Shown one piece after another: positions 1 through 12,084 of a stretch of DNA of 64,000 nt (the stretch's first letter is position 1; the number at the start of each line of letters is the position of its first letter). The stretch lies in NCBI RefSeq assembly GCF_018143015.1, contig NC_054749.1:35463000-35526999 (forward strand), given 5' to 3'. Made by a program: the position numbers and the translations under genes. The notes beneath the pieces were generated by a model. That model worked only from the letters and a program-made list of their open reading frames with translations, was not told the origin of the DNA and did no database searches. Source of the stretch: Lytechinus variegatus (taxonomy: Eukaryota; Echinodermata; Echinoidea; Temnopleuroida; Toxopneustidae).

Positions 1-246
1 AGCAACTTCAGTTCCGCAAAATATTCTCCCAGCATGACCTGCTATTATTACCCCGACTAAGCTAGGCTACCTATTTAGGTGCACATATAGCTTTTTTGAG
101 AAATTACCCATTTACCTCACCTGGGTCGAGTGCAGCACTCTGTGGATGAATTCCTTGCTGAAGAAAACTATGCCATAGCTGGGATTAGAACCCACGACCT
201 TCTGTTTCAAAGTCCGGAGACTAAGCCACTTGGCCACGACGACGGT
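1..246 (-). repeat. tRNA-derived SINE (copy 1), minus strand
   Basis: Read on the minus strand, 245 to about 172 is a tRNA-like head: an A-box-like 'GTGGCCAAGTGGCTTAGTC', then a B-box-like 'GGGTTCTAATCCC'. A tRNA-unrelated body follows, with 'TTCAGCAAGGAATTCATCC', 'CTGCACTCGACCCAGGTGAGG' and 'CCTAGCTTAGTCGGGGTAATA'. The same order of head and body blocks recurs on the plus strand at 38441-38672, so these are two diverged copies of one SINE family. The left boundary is uncertain because the element runs to the window edge. It is not a functional tRNA gene: the stems do not pair cleanly and a long SINE body follows. Confidence 0.8.
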
Positions 247-293
247 CCAAATATTCCTTGTTGACAAGTGATTGTGAAACAGTATATATATCT

Positions 294-440
294 GGGGCCT
301 GTTGCAGAAAGAGTTGCAATCAATCGCAACTTTAAAAATCACGCGCAACTTGATTTTCAACCAATCAACAGAGCGCATTTGGGACTTGCGATTGATTTTT
401 TTACTTGCGTTTAAACGCAACTCTTTCTGCAACAGGCCCC
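294..440. repeat. Palindromic MITE, 'GGGGCCTGTTGCAG' ends
   Basis: The 147-bp element starts 'GGGGCCTGTTGCAGAAAGAG' and ends with its reverse complement 'CTCTTTCTGCAACAGGCCCC'. The terminal inverted repeats extend through 'AGAGTTGC' (about 25 bp). The interior also holds the repeated word 'TTGCG/CGCAA'. It has no coding capacity. The structure is that of a short non-autonomous DNA transposon. I did not find a clear target-site duplication. It lies about 50 bp from the SINE head at 246. Confidence 0.8.
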
Positions 441-445
441 TGAGC

Positions 446-3400
446 GAACATATAATTTTGAAAGTAAGGCCGAGAGCTAAGGGGACTGTGTGGGTGTATG
501 GGGTATATAAGTTTGCATCTGATAGAGCACTATGCCACGTAGATGTAGCATGGCATAAATCAAGCAGGAAATCAATATGGTACTTAATGCACTATCAAAA
601 CTGATGTTATCTTCCCACCTAGAAGAAGAAAATGATATCGTTGGAAAGTTCAGGATTATTGCAAAAGCAGTGGGAGTAGAGACGAGCCTTCAGGAAAGAA
701 AGGTTTGCAATGACATTTTCAACGGGAAGAGGAAGATGAATGTTTACTGGCCAGTTCAACCACGGAATTTACATGTTTGTCTCTTCAAACATTTTTTTTA
801 TTCAAATTTCATTCGTATGACATCATTAAGACTACTTTAAAAATGACATTCCAATATAATTTCATGTTCTTTTATGTTTGACTATAGCATAACAAATCGT
901 CTGTAATTACAAAATAAAATTTGATTTCTGATATAAAATCATTTTTGGTGAAAAGTGTCTAGTCACATTTCTGAATGCTTTATACCAAGGAAACCAAAAC
1001 AATAAATAAACATGCAAAACGAAATATAAGTTTTATTTGCAGAAAAAAGTAATTTGCAGAACGTCTTCTTTGTATGGTGTTTTCTTAGAAACAATTCTAA
1101 GATTTGTTTTTCTTCAGTGATAGTTACATGAAATGCCATTTTCTGGTTTGTTTTCATGAAAGCAGTTTGAAATGATAAATGTACGACGGGTAAATAGCTA
1201 CATTTCCTTGTTCATACCGCAAACAGAACTTGGCACCACTCACAACGCTTAACCTTTTGTGCAAAATCATTCGTTTCCCCTTTTTTATTCATATGAGTTT
1301 AGAGCATTTGTGAAAAGTCACTTTCTACCATTATCCGTGTGTATTTTTCCAGCCTCGAAGGTTCCCCCTTTCTTGGTCTCTAAAGAAAATGTGACCCTTT
1401 TCTCTCTCTCTCTAACGAGATTATACACCTCGTTACCTGCGTTTTGCAAAAGGAAGTTGGCCATCTATTCCAGCTCGTAGGATATATTCAAATGCCAGGT
1501 TCCAATCTCTCCCCTGCCTACGCAGCCGTAGGATTTGATTTAAGTGCAAACACTAGAAACACAAGTTCCAAAAATATAAATTTATCTCCTTCTTCACATG
1601 CAGGCTTCGAACATCGGTGGGACTAAGCCCCAAATACATGTTTTAATTACACAATTACAAATTGATGGACATTCATAACGACAATTAATTGATTACAAAA
1701 TAGATTAGTTGTTAATGAGAGTCATCTTTTAACTATTTAAAATATTTGTCGAGTTCAGTACAATTTGGATGAAATGTGATCACGAAATGGGATTCGAACT
1801 CAAACCAAGGTGCTAAGGTAATATCGCTTCCAATTAATGCGTAAACAACGTGTCTTATTAATAAAAATTACTCAAAAATGCAGAGTGAGCGAAAAGCCCA
1901 CTGAATTTGAATGTAGTGAAGACATTCTTAAGCACATACGCATGATTGGTTCGTCTGTGCTGATCACGTGATCGCAGGCACAGGGAGGCGCCACGGGGAT
2001 ACACCAGTAGAACGACCAATATAGGCTAGCTGTTCCGTGCATAGACTTCAAATATGTAACGTGCCCACGTTCGGCCATGAAAGGTGCGTTCGGGTTCATT
2101 CCGTATTGCTAAACCGTATTGGAACATAGTTGTACTGTATAGTTAGTATAAATTGAATACTTATATTTTACCGTGTATATTCTACCTCCTAACCGAATGG
2201 AAGCGCTTTGGTAAAAACTTTTTTTCAGAGAGATCACTGTTTTTTTTATTAGCTGATAAACATGATTCAGGTTGGGTCTGTAGCATTTACCTTTTGTGAG
2301 ATTTCTGCTAAGCAAATGACGGAGGCACTAGGTATCTTAACAGTACCACGATATTCCGTCCACTGTACTAGCCAGTATATCTAGGAAAAACAATGGTCCG
2401 ACTGTATTAACATATTTTAGGGGAGGTTCAGGCACGAAAAAAGTCTTCCTCAAATTCCAAATATATTTTGCCTATTTTTCTTCCAATCGACATGACCAAA
2501 ATAGTAGTTGCTCAAGTCTCGCTTGCTTAAAAATAGCCGGCGTATCTCAGGCACTTGGTGGGACGAATCCTAAGCGGCTGAACCAAGCCTATTATACCCT
2601 GCTCGATTCGCTCTCTTATCACGATCATGGTCATAATCCCTACTTTCTACTCTCAAATCCACATCCTAGCGAAGAGGTAATTCTACCACCACCGCACACA
2701 TGTGGCTTCGTTCCCCAAGGACACGGTCACATCCAGAAAAAAGAGACTTTCTCAATAGCAAACAGATAGTAAGCATGGTTGGGGTGTAACCCGAGACCAT
2801 GTCTTTAGACAGCTATGTCTCACCCTTCTTATTTTTTCTTCCCGGACAGAAACGAAGATGCTTGCCTGAGGGACAAAATATAATATCTGGGTAAAGGTGA
2901 ACGTGAATAAATTTTCATTTTGAATGCGAGTATGCGAAGAAGAAATGTTTACCACTATCGCAAATAGATGTTCTAAAGGTAGGAACCGAACGTTTGTTGA
3001 CACCGAACAACTTTATTTTTGCAAGCGCGCTGTATATGCTTGTATTATTACGGTGAGCGACACAGGTTGTGCTTCCCGGATATTCCGGCTTTATCATAAA
3101 TCATAAAGGTGTGCGTTCTCAAACCAGATTAATGACATTTTCCGCTCAGTGCACTTTAATAGGGCAAAATGAGGTTGTATATCATGTGTATTTCGAGAAA
3201 GGAAAACGAAGAAAAATAAAACCTGAAGAACTGCAAGATTCATTTCACCTATTCCAAGCCGCAATTTGACCTAGAAAATCATAATATGTGTAAAAAAAAG
3301 TCGAAAGCTTATTAGCTTTTTGAGCTTTAGAAGATAGGATAATCAACAAACAGTTTAAGGCTACTAGTACTAGTAGGCTATATTTTAGGTTTACTCCTAA

Positions 3401-6400
3401 TTAAATGATAATTGTAACATGATGAATATTTTTTTATTAACCTTTCAATAAAGCAGAAAGGAACTGATGAACCTTATTGTGTTCGGAGAACTAATTACAC
3501 GATTTCCCCAAAGATGGCGTGCAATCACTGAAAGAAAATTTATTATTTAATAACAACTATTGAACTTATCTTTGATGAACCGCGAGCGCTTCCTCGACCG
3601 TTCAGCTTACTTTCTTAAAGTTCACGAAATCACGTTACGCCTTTCGAATCCTTGATCTTTCCCCTTTGCATGTTAGACAGAGCTGGATCATAAATTTGTT
3701 ATTGCCGCCACGCCAATACCCAGCTTTACCCAGGGGACGAAACCCTGTCCCTGGCTCCTCATCCTCATCCACTATTCAAGAATACGAGAAAAGAATATTA
3801 GGCAGGTGGGCCTGTTCCTACTGTCACCAATTCCTTGCAATAGATCTCCATTATACTAAGGTTTAAAAGACATGTAATTATAGTGAATCTACAAAGAAGG
3901 GATACAATAACAACGATTTTGTGAATCATGTTTTAAATCATTAGGTGATTATATGACCCCTTGGTCCATCAATATGCGCTAAGTAATTACCCCCACCCCC
4001 CCCCCCCCTTTACCCCAGGCAAAACATCCGAAAAGGGTCCTGACTTCCAAGCATAACACAATATCGCATTTCGTATCACATATCATGAACTGGGGGAACA
4101 TGGTAAATAACTTGCAATATTAATACATTAATGGAAAATGGTTTGCAAAAAGAAAGTCCATATTAACCGGTGGGTGTTTCATTACGCTGTTCGTAAAGTT
4201 ACGCACAATTTTACGCACGACTGGAACATGTTCTTAGGTCATAAACATATTACATAGGGATGTCACATCGTCCAAGAAAGGATCACCAGAGGGTGCTTAA
4301 AGTCATTCGTATCTTACGGACAGCTTTATGAAAAACCCACCAGGAGTGATCGAAAATGCGAGGGGGTCATAGAAATGATATGATCCGAATCATTAAGGGG
4401 GTTGCAAATATCTTTTATACACACATCAGTAATAATTGATGTAGAAAGCATGATGAAAACATATTTTCTTATTATGACGATTTCCCTCCAACGTAATACT
4501 CAGTATTCCTTTTCTCCTAAATGATATAAAGAGAAAATAAAGACCACCCATTCACAATACACCTGCCTATTATATATAATGTGTTGGTATGGATAGCTCT
4601 TCTGTAGTTTCCTATGAAAATTGATTTCATGCAGTATTAAAAAAAATGCTAAATATAATGATAGAAAGGCAGGCACTGCAGCATACACTATAATGACAAA
4701 AACTTATCTTCTGCAACGTAAGAGGGTTTAGCTACGTGCTACAACGAGATCATCTTAAAAAAAAGAACAACCTTTCATATTTCAGGTCTTCCAGCAGCTG
4801 TTTATGGGTGCAGCTCTGTACCTTTCCAATACTGAAAAGGTACGAGGTTGCACCTGTATAAACATGATAAAGGTACAGGAAATACAACGCTTCTCTCCAT
4901 TGCGACAAGGGTACAGGAAAAGTGTGCTTTGTGTGTGTTTTTATCGAATTGAAGCGAAAACGATTCCAGTCTTCGATAACTAACTTTTAGATCTAACATA
5001 AAGTATGTTTGATGTCACTTGATATTTTTATTCACGATGTTTCTTGATGCGGTACCCAACACAGGTACTCGATTACACAATCTCTAACAAATCAGTACCG
5101 AATATTTCCATGATGTTATTGTTACTAGCCCAACAAAGTACATGATATATCATGTTTCGTATACATATCGATTCAAATATTTAAACACTTCATGACGAGT
5201 AAGGTTTGAATCTCACCGCCTTTACATCCCTCCGCAAATCAACTATATTTCCTTGATGTATAACGTACGGGTTGTGCGCCATGATCGCTGGACATTATTG
5301 GATCATTGAACATTATGAACGAACTAAGTGGATAATTTTCCAGAACCCAAGATTGGGCAACAATGAAGAGTGCCCTTGGAAAGCACATATAGGTCTTATC
5401 ATAATGCAATTATGAGCTCTCCGAGAACAACAATGACTAGTACCTCACTGAAACAAAATTAGATAACACTGATGTATTCGATACGAATAGTCATGGTAGT
5501 TAGACCCGTATAGTAATATAATGTTACTCTATTCATCTTTATATTCCATTCAGTACTAATGCATATAGATGTTCAGGCCATTAATCTCTAAAATGACAGT
5601 GCACTTTAAGTTCACCTCCCATCGTTATCATACAAACTAGATTATTATACATCAAGTGTCACCCATTCTAACGCCATCGGTCATGTCTCCATGTCACCCT
5701 TAACACAATCCAAAAGGGTATAATTCTATTACCATATGCCTCCCCGAACCTACATAACTTGCCGAACTTTGACGCCGGCTCTCCGAGTTACAGCCCTAGT
5801 GATAGTGATGATGAATTCTCACTTATCTCGTTTAAATGAGACGTAGGACGAACATGGGTGGAAAATCGCTGGTAGAGATCGTGAACGTAAGAAAAAAAAT
5901 AACGGATATCTAATTCAGTTTGACGACAGACTAATGTAATCTCAGGGGAGTCATTGATAGTGCAGTATGAGGAAGGCGGGAACACCTTGATCACGTTTAC
6001 ACGGTCCAGACGGATAAAACGGATTTATACAACATTTAATCTCTTTGTCTATAATGGTAGAGTTTAATGTTTACTATGGCAAATCAATTCTCTTATACAT
6101 GTATATAACGTAATTTACATGTATTAGATTATTAGTGACAGTTCTTTCTCTTTTAATATTTATGTCAATACGAAACGCATTAATTGTAACAATGTCAACA
6201 TGTTCAAATAAATGACTGGGTTATTCATCCTCTTTTTGGTAAGCTTTATTAAGACAAGAGTGATAAGAAATAATACATTACGATATATTACCATAATACA
6301 GGGAATTTTTTGACTGACACTTTTATTATCAACAATTAATCATATCTTCATCATAACGCAATCACATTATTCACTTTTTTGGAGGGGTATTTTCCCATAC

Positions 6401-8484
6401 CATAATAAATATTAATATCAAGTTTCTTATAGAGCATATTTTTTTAAAGTACATGTAACCGGAAACCCGGAGAAAATATCGATTTCTAGGTATCGACCTA
6501 GATTTATCGCTTTATCTGATATTGTTGAAGTATCACATTGCGGGGTATGCTTGGACCTGAAGGCAATATTTCTAATGGCGTTCCTTTTGACTTTGTTCTT
6601 GTTCAGTCATCGTTTGCTCCCACCGCTACGAAATGATACAGTTGGTGTGCGCCGTAATATCTTGAAACTTAAGGCAAATTTGGATCACCTTTCAATGTAT
6701 CCGTCGAGATATCTCCTTGACCTCGTGATGGAGACGTTACGGAGTCGTCTTGACCTATTTTTCATCCATACAGGTGGGCCAATGAGAGTGGTGTCCATGG
6801 TTCAGCTACAGTGATCCCGGACAGTTTTCAGAAAATATTAAATCTAAAAGATATTCGCTCACAACTTGACTTTGTTGTTCAGTTATTGTTTGCTCACATA
6901 TTATCACAGATCCATCAGGAGACGCCATTTATTCTGTGTGTTTATTCCTTGTTCACCTGACGAACATTTTTTCTCTCAATCAAATACAAATTCAGCAACT
7001 AATTCATCAGAACGGAATTATTATTGGTATAAAAGAGGAATGGGAGGATTAAATATCACCCAATCAGGACAATGATTTCAGAAAGCTTCTACAAGCTTCT
7101 GATGACCATCAGCAGTCATGGATCTAATCAAGATAGCAAGTACGCATCTTTTCCATCATGCATCTCTAAAATCATCTGCCATATGATTCAACATTTTTTG
7201 ATAAATAAATTTAATCCAGTATTTCTCTGAGAAATTGGTTTCATCTCGATTACATAGATTCAAACGAAAATAACTGTCAAGAATTTACATGCATCGCTGC
7301 AAAAGAGAAAATCCCCCTAACCGCGTTTTAGATTCAAGATTAAAATGTTTCATCCTGGTGCTTTCCAATTTCCAATTACACGAGGATTACATGGGGACCT
7401 TCAAATATAATACGGTCACCATGGATACTGAAATAACTACTTTTTAGAATCGAATCGCCGCATATAGTATGATGAAAACTGAAAATTAACTAGGTATACA
7501 ACATGACTTTCAGCTTCTGGCACCACTTTTCCAAATTACTCTTCAGAAAAATTCGCGTGTAATTTATTTTGTTATTTTCTGGAGGCGGTGGTGGAAATGT
7601 AATCGATTCTTTGTATATATTTTCTTAATTCCTGTGATAATATTCATGAAATAAGGTCGCTGACTTTTTTTCTTTCAATAAAGGTCAATTAAATGTCCAT
7701 GTCATCCGAAAATCTAACTTGTCTTGTACAATCCCTTTTAAATGACCTTTGAGGCCATTATTATACCTAAAAAATCATTACAATCAAACATCATATGATT
7801 TATAACATAAGTAACCTCGCAGTCGCTTCTGTTATCACGTTATTGAATCATTCATATAAACTATTATCATTTTCATTTACCTTGTGTCCATTGCCATTTA
7901 CAATGCTCAACGTAATGCTAAAAGCTAATGTGCATGGATGCAGGCTGAGAATGCAAGTGAAGTGTTTAAATCCCGAAGCAAGGCAACGTATCAGTCGTAG
8001 AATCTTTTCAATTCTCCAAATGTCTTCCCAACCCGAACACGCCGAAATATCCATACAAGCACTATGTACAGATGTAACAGAGACGAGGTCTAGATCGAAA
8101 TCAAAGGAATGAGATGAGAAGGTGTTAGGTTCAGATTTGGAGACGGGAAATTCGTTTGGCAAATGCCTTGTAATGCCATGATAATACTGTGCCCTTGGAA
8201 GCAGATGGAATGTAAATGAACTTCTTCACAAGTTATTCAGAAATAATGAAAAAAGGGTTTAAACATGTTAAACAAGGAAATGTAGAATCTTATTTCAATT
8301 TATAGGTAACATGCCGCCATAGTGTGGTGAATTAAGAAAATGATGTTGTCATTCATCCGTTGGGAAAAAAAATAATTCCCGGTGATTACCAATATTCCAA
8401 TGTTCCAGTAAGCAGGAAGGTGATCCAAAAAGAACGGGTGAGTCATTTGTGGAGAAATGGAATATTTTACCCTCTACAATAACC
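446..8484. other. No gene recognised; AT-rich non-coding stretch
   Basis: All open frames here are under about 110 codons and lack recognisable domains or good splice contexts. A C-rich tract (about 3990-4008) is the only conspicuous low-complexity feature. Around 1785-1800 the minus strand carries an isolated B-box-like 'GAGTTCGAATCCC', possibly the remains of a tRNA-derived SINE. The 6551-6814 plus frame has a hydrophobic start followed by a charged stretch, but I cannot tie it to any family. Confidence 0.5.
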
Positions 8485-8733
8485 ACACTCAGCAAAATTT
8501 GTGATGTTAACCGGTGTACATAGAGGACCACACCAGTTGTTTTACACCGGTGTTAAATTGGTGGTGTTAGTTTTACACCCATAGGTGTTATTACAACACC
8601 TTTGGTTGTTACTGTTACATTTACACTCTTTGGCGTTATGTTCAATCTCTAGGGTGTAATTTTAACACCTCAGGGTGTGGTCCTCTATTAACACCAACTG
8701 GTGTCAGTTTTAACACCACAGTTTTTACAGTGT
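8485..8733. repeat. Palindromic MITE A, 'acact...agtgt' ends, GGTGTTAA words
   Basis: The 249-bp element opens 'ACACTCAGCAAAATTTGTGATG' and closes with the inverted counterpart 'CACCACAGTTTTTACAGTGT'. The outer inverted repeat continues inward to 'TAGAGGACCACACC' / 'GGTGTGGTCCTCTA'. The interior is packed with copies of the half-palindromes GGTGTT and AACACC. There is no open frame of note. I read it as a non-autonomous DNA element; the superfamily is undetermined and no duplication was assigned. Confidence 0.75.
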
Positions 8734-8734
8734 A

Positions 8735-10475
8735 GGTTAAAACTGGTACCTCTCATTTAGGTCCTCAAGTGCTCTGAATATTTGTATTTTTATTTGAATT
8801 TCATCAATATTCGAAGGTTCTTTCGTACTCAGTCCCTATTTTATCATCTGCTCTTATATTATAGCAATAATCCATATACCTAATAATTATATCAAAATTC
8901 AGATGTACAAAGCAGAGTATTAGAGATCCGGAGTGCAGCAAATATCATATTATTTTTTTACGCAAATCAAAACAACAACAAAATCTGTCAAGGTGATATT
9001 CACTTAAAAAAGGTTTTATATCTAACAAAAATTACAAATAAAAGGGTGACTGCCAATCTGCCGAAGAAAATGAACCTTAAGATCATATAGTTAAAATATA
9101 GTGGCATATTGGGAAAAGCATATCTTATATCTTCATTGTACACGGGCAACTCATCTAGGAGGTGGCATTTTGGTGCGTTAATGATTAATAGATGAAGTCC
9201 CGTACTTGACTGGTCATATATCATACCCAGGAATGTGTACTTTCCTTTCCCATTAGGGCATACATTAACATTGCTTGGTAGCTAAGGTTTGGATGGGAAA
9301 AGTCCTCTTTTTTCCATGTTTGCTAATCTCTCTGGCTCTACCCTGTTTTCAATTCTGCTTTTGACTTCCCTTTCCTGGACTTTGGTATAAAATCATCTTA
9401 TGAGGCAGAATCAATCAATGACAAATCGGAACCGTTTTATCTTCAGGTCAGTTTCTTCTGACACTCGTAATTCCTTAATGCGGATTTCGAAAATAGAAGG
9501 CTAAAATAATGCTCGGAAAACATGAATAAGATCTACATCAGAAAACATGCAGTCTGTTTTGGTACAGTTTTGTTTCCAACATTACCTGAAAACCCTTTTT
9601 TCATGAGACCCAAAGCGTCGCGCTGCTCGGAAATGCTATCTTGAAAGTCAATCATTTAATTTCTCGTCACCAGCATTGCAACGCAAATTCCTTTTATTTT
9701 ACGATAATTGATTAGATTCATGAAAAAATTAAATCCGTCCTCCATTGACCTTGATAAATATAAGATGGAATTAATAACAGAATAGCCTGTTCCAATCGAT
9801 CGTAGAATCATGTGTCATTTATGGCCATCTTCATGAAAAATCCCACTCCTGGTAAATGCATATAAGTTTAAAATAGAACATAAAGTGCACAGTGAAAGAC
9901 ACGTGCCGATTTATGTACAATTTTATCAAAATACTCATGGGTCGGGAGTAGCAGGAATATTAGGCCTACTACTGAAGAATTTAAATACAGGGCCGATCAA
10001 AATGATCTTACTCTCCAAAGTGGATCTCGAACAGAAAAAAAGTCCTAAAGGACATACTGGAAACCAAGAAACTGGATAGACAGAATGAAGATAAAATACT
10101 ATCAACACTAAATTCTCCCTCCGAGTGCTACAAGTCATTATTCATGACTATATTGTCCACATCCGTAACAAGTTCCAGATCAATAATGGCATATTTCTCG
10201 TGGCGCGCTGCAGGTTTCTCGAACACGGTGAAATGCGAATGAGTATCAGCCCATAAATCGGACAAGTATGCTATATGACTTGATAACAGAAATACAATAT
10301 ATAGATGGTGAGTGAAATTTGATATGAATACAGGAAAGCATGTTTTAGACGGATTTGAGAATGGTAAGCTAATGTGGAAATAATACCGGAAGCAGTGCTT
10401 ATTTATGTAGTCTTAGTCCCATTGTTTTATTTTTTTTTTGACAAAATACAAAATGTGAGACCACCATGTTCGCAT
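8735..10475. other. No gene recognised
   Basis: AT-rich sequence with short open frames only (up to about 74 codons). I saw no tRNA-like block, inverted repeat or tandem repeat of note between the two MITE-bearing intervals. Confidence 0.5.
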
Positions 10476-10729
10476 ACACTCTAAAAATATTGGGTAAAAA
10501 TGCTCCATGGGGGTAATTATGAGTACAACCAACGTTTGGCATTTCTTTTGGGCATTTTATTTATCCAGTGTGATGACAATTTGCCCATTCTAAAGTAATT
10601 GCTACTGATTTTTTTAACCTTGCTGGTAAATATGCTTCCCGCGTTTGGCAAAATACTACCTAAAATTGGTTGGAAACATAATTACCCTCGTGGCAAATAA
10701 AATGTCACCCAATGTTTTTCTTACAGTGT
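10476..10729. repeat. Palindromic MITE B, 'acact...agtgt' ends
   Basis: The 254-bp element begins 'ACACTCTAAAAATATTGGGT' and ends 'ACCCAATGTTTTTCTTACAGTGT'. The inner arms 'GGGGGTAATTATGAG' and 'AACATAATTACCCTC' extend the inverted repeat to roughly 60 bp with mismatches. It is non-coding and ends 15 bp before MITE C. It shares the 5-bp terminal ACACT/AGTGT with MITEs A and C but has a different interior. Confidence 0.75.
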
Positions 10730-10744
10730 CAATCAAGTAATATT

Positions 10745-10980
10745 ACACTGCAAAAACTCTGGTGTTGATTTAACACCAGCCCGGGATGTCCTCACCAGAG
10801 AAGCGTTAAACAACACCAGTTTCCTTTTGGTTTAACACCAGAAAGGTGTTTATACAACACCAATTAGTTTTAAAACAGCATCGGTCTGATTCCAAACTGA
10901 TGTTGTTTCAATACTTCTCTAGTGTGGACATATAAAGATTTCGGGCTGGTGTTAAATCAACACCGGAGATTTTGGAGTGT
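10745..10980. repeat. Palindromic MITE C, 'acact...agtgt' ends, GGTGTTgattTAACACC words
   Basis: The 236-bp element starts 'ACACTGCAAAAACTCTGGTG' and ends 'CACCGGAGATTTTGGAGTGT'. Arms of about 60 bp pair through 'GGTGTTGATTTAACACCAGC' on the left and its near-perfect complement on the right. The middle adds more GGTGTT/AACACC units. It has the same architecture as MITE A with a related internal word. No coding capacity. Confidence 0.8.
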
Positions 10981-11281
10981 ACCTTTTTTCAAGGCATATG
11001 CATACTCTTGGGAGAAGTACACTTTTTCTATCGTTCCAATTGTGCTCCTACATACATCAGATAATGAATTATACAAACCGTGCAGCAAACCGCCCTAGAC
11101 GAAACGGTATTGGTGTTATTTTGTCATCAAATTCCTGTACAACAAGAGTTTTGATGAATATTTATTGCTTTTTACAATGGCTGGACAAATAAGAAAAAAA
11201 TGATACTCACGCTTTTTCTCTTTCACTTTACTCACTTTTTTTCGTATCGACAATGCATTGGATGGCAGTTAATCACTGCTG

Positions 11282-11455
11282 TTTAAAGGTCAAGTCCACC
11301 TAAGAAAGTGTTGACTTGAATAAATAGAAGAAAATCAGACTTGCATAACGCTTAAACTTTTATCAAAATCTGCTGTAATATAAGAAATTGATGACATTTT
11401 AAAATTTCGCTTATTTTTAGCAAAACAGTTATTCTGGAAGATGTGTAAAAGTTAG
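11282..11455 (+). repeat. Echinoid-type interspersed repeat ('AAAGGTCAAGTCCACC')
   Basis: The block begins 'TTTAAAGGTCAAGTCCACCT' and continues through 'TTGAATAAATAGAAG', 'TTTATCAAAATCTGCTG' and 'AAATTTCGCTTATTTTTAGC'. I recognise the word order as that of a very common sea-urchin interspersed repeat; this is from memory and not searched. Only one arm is visible, so it is a fragment or a solo end. Confidence 0.55.
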
Positions 11456-12038
11456 TCGAAAAAGATAACCTAAATGACCTTTTATTTTATAGTGACTTTT
11501 TTTTCCTTTTCAAATTTTTCTGAACAAGTTTGACCTCCCGTTCGCAGTGAAAACCTTTTTTCTTTTTTGCTTGATTTTCGAAATTCTTTGGAACAATTTT
11601 ACCTTCATTTTGAAGCGTAAACCTTTTTATTGTTTTATTTATGTACCTTTTTCTTTTTTTTCTTTTCAAATTTATTTCAGCACCTCCGGTTTCCAGGGCC
11701 CTATCAACAAGTTATCAATATGTTTCAAACTAAGAAAAATGTGTCATGCGAATAATTTACCGATAACCTTAAAGAATGAGCAAGTATATATACACAAATT
11801 AAACAGTATGATAAACATTTAATTGGCTTTGGAATAAAATATAAAACACACTGATATCGATTTTAAAAAAAAATCAATGCAGAAGAGAATTTGCCAATGG
11901 AGCCAATTTATTACTCAATCATTAGTTTTGTATTACCCGATTTGGGCAGATTAACCAATAGTTGTGTGGACAGTATGTTGCCCAGGGTTGGTTAAAAGTT
12001 GGGCATTTTTGTACAGGAGGAATAGAGAGAGTGAGAGA

Positions 12039-12084
12039 TAGATATATAGATAGATAGATAGATAGATAGATAGATGGATAGATA
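12039..12084. repeat. (GATA)n microsatellite
   Basis: About eleven GATA/TAGA units with one GGATA interruption, flanked on both sides by GA-rich sequence. It reads as Ser/Tyr/Leu/Ile repeats on the minus strand, which explains the spurious open frames there. Confidence 0.95.

Noticed and set aside
1750..1840. tRNA-like B box on the minus strand
   Set aside because: Only the B box (GAGTTCGAATCCC) is convincing. There is no clear A box or body, so I left it as a possible SINE remnant.
6551..6814. 87-codon frame with hydrophobic N-terminus
   Set aside because: The frame opens at TTG, no domain is recognisable, and it has no supporting splice or promoter signal.
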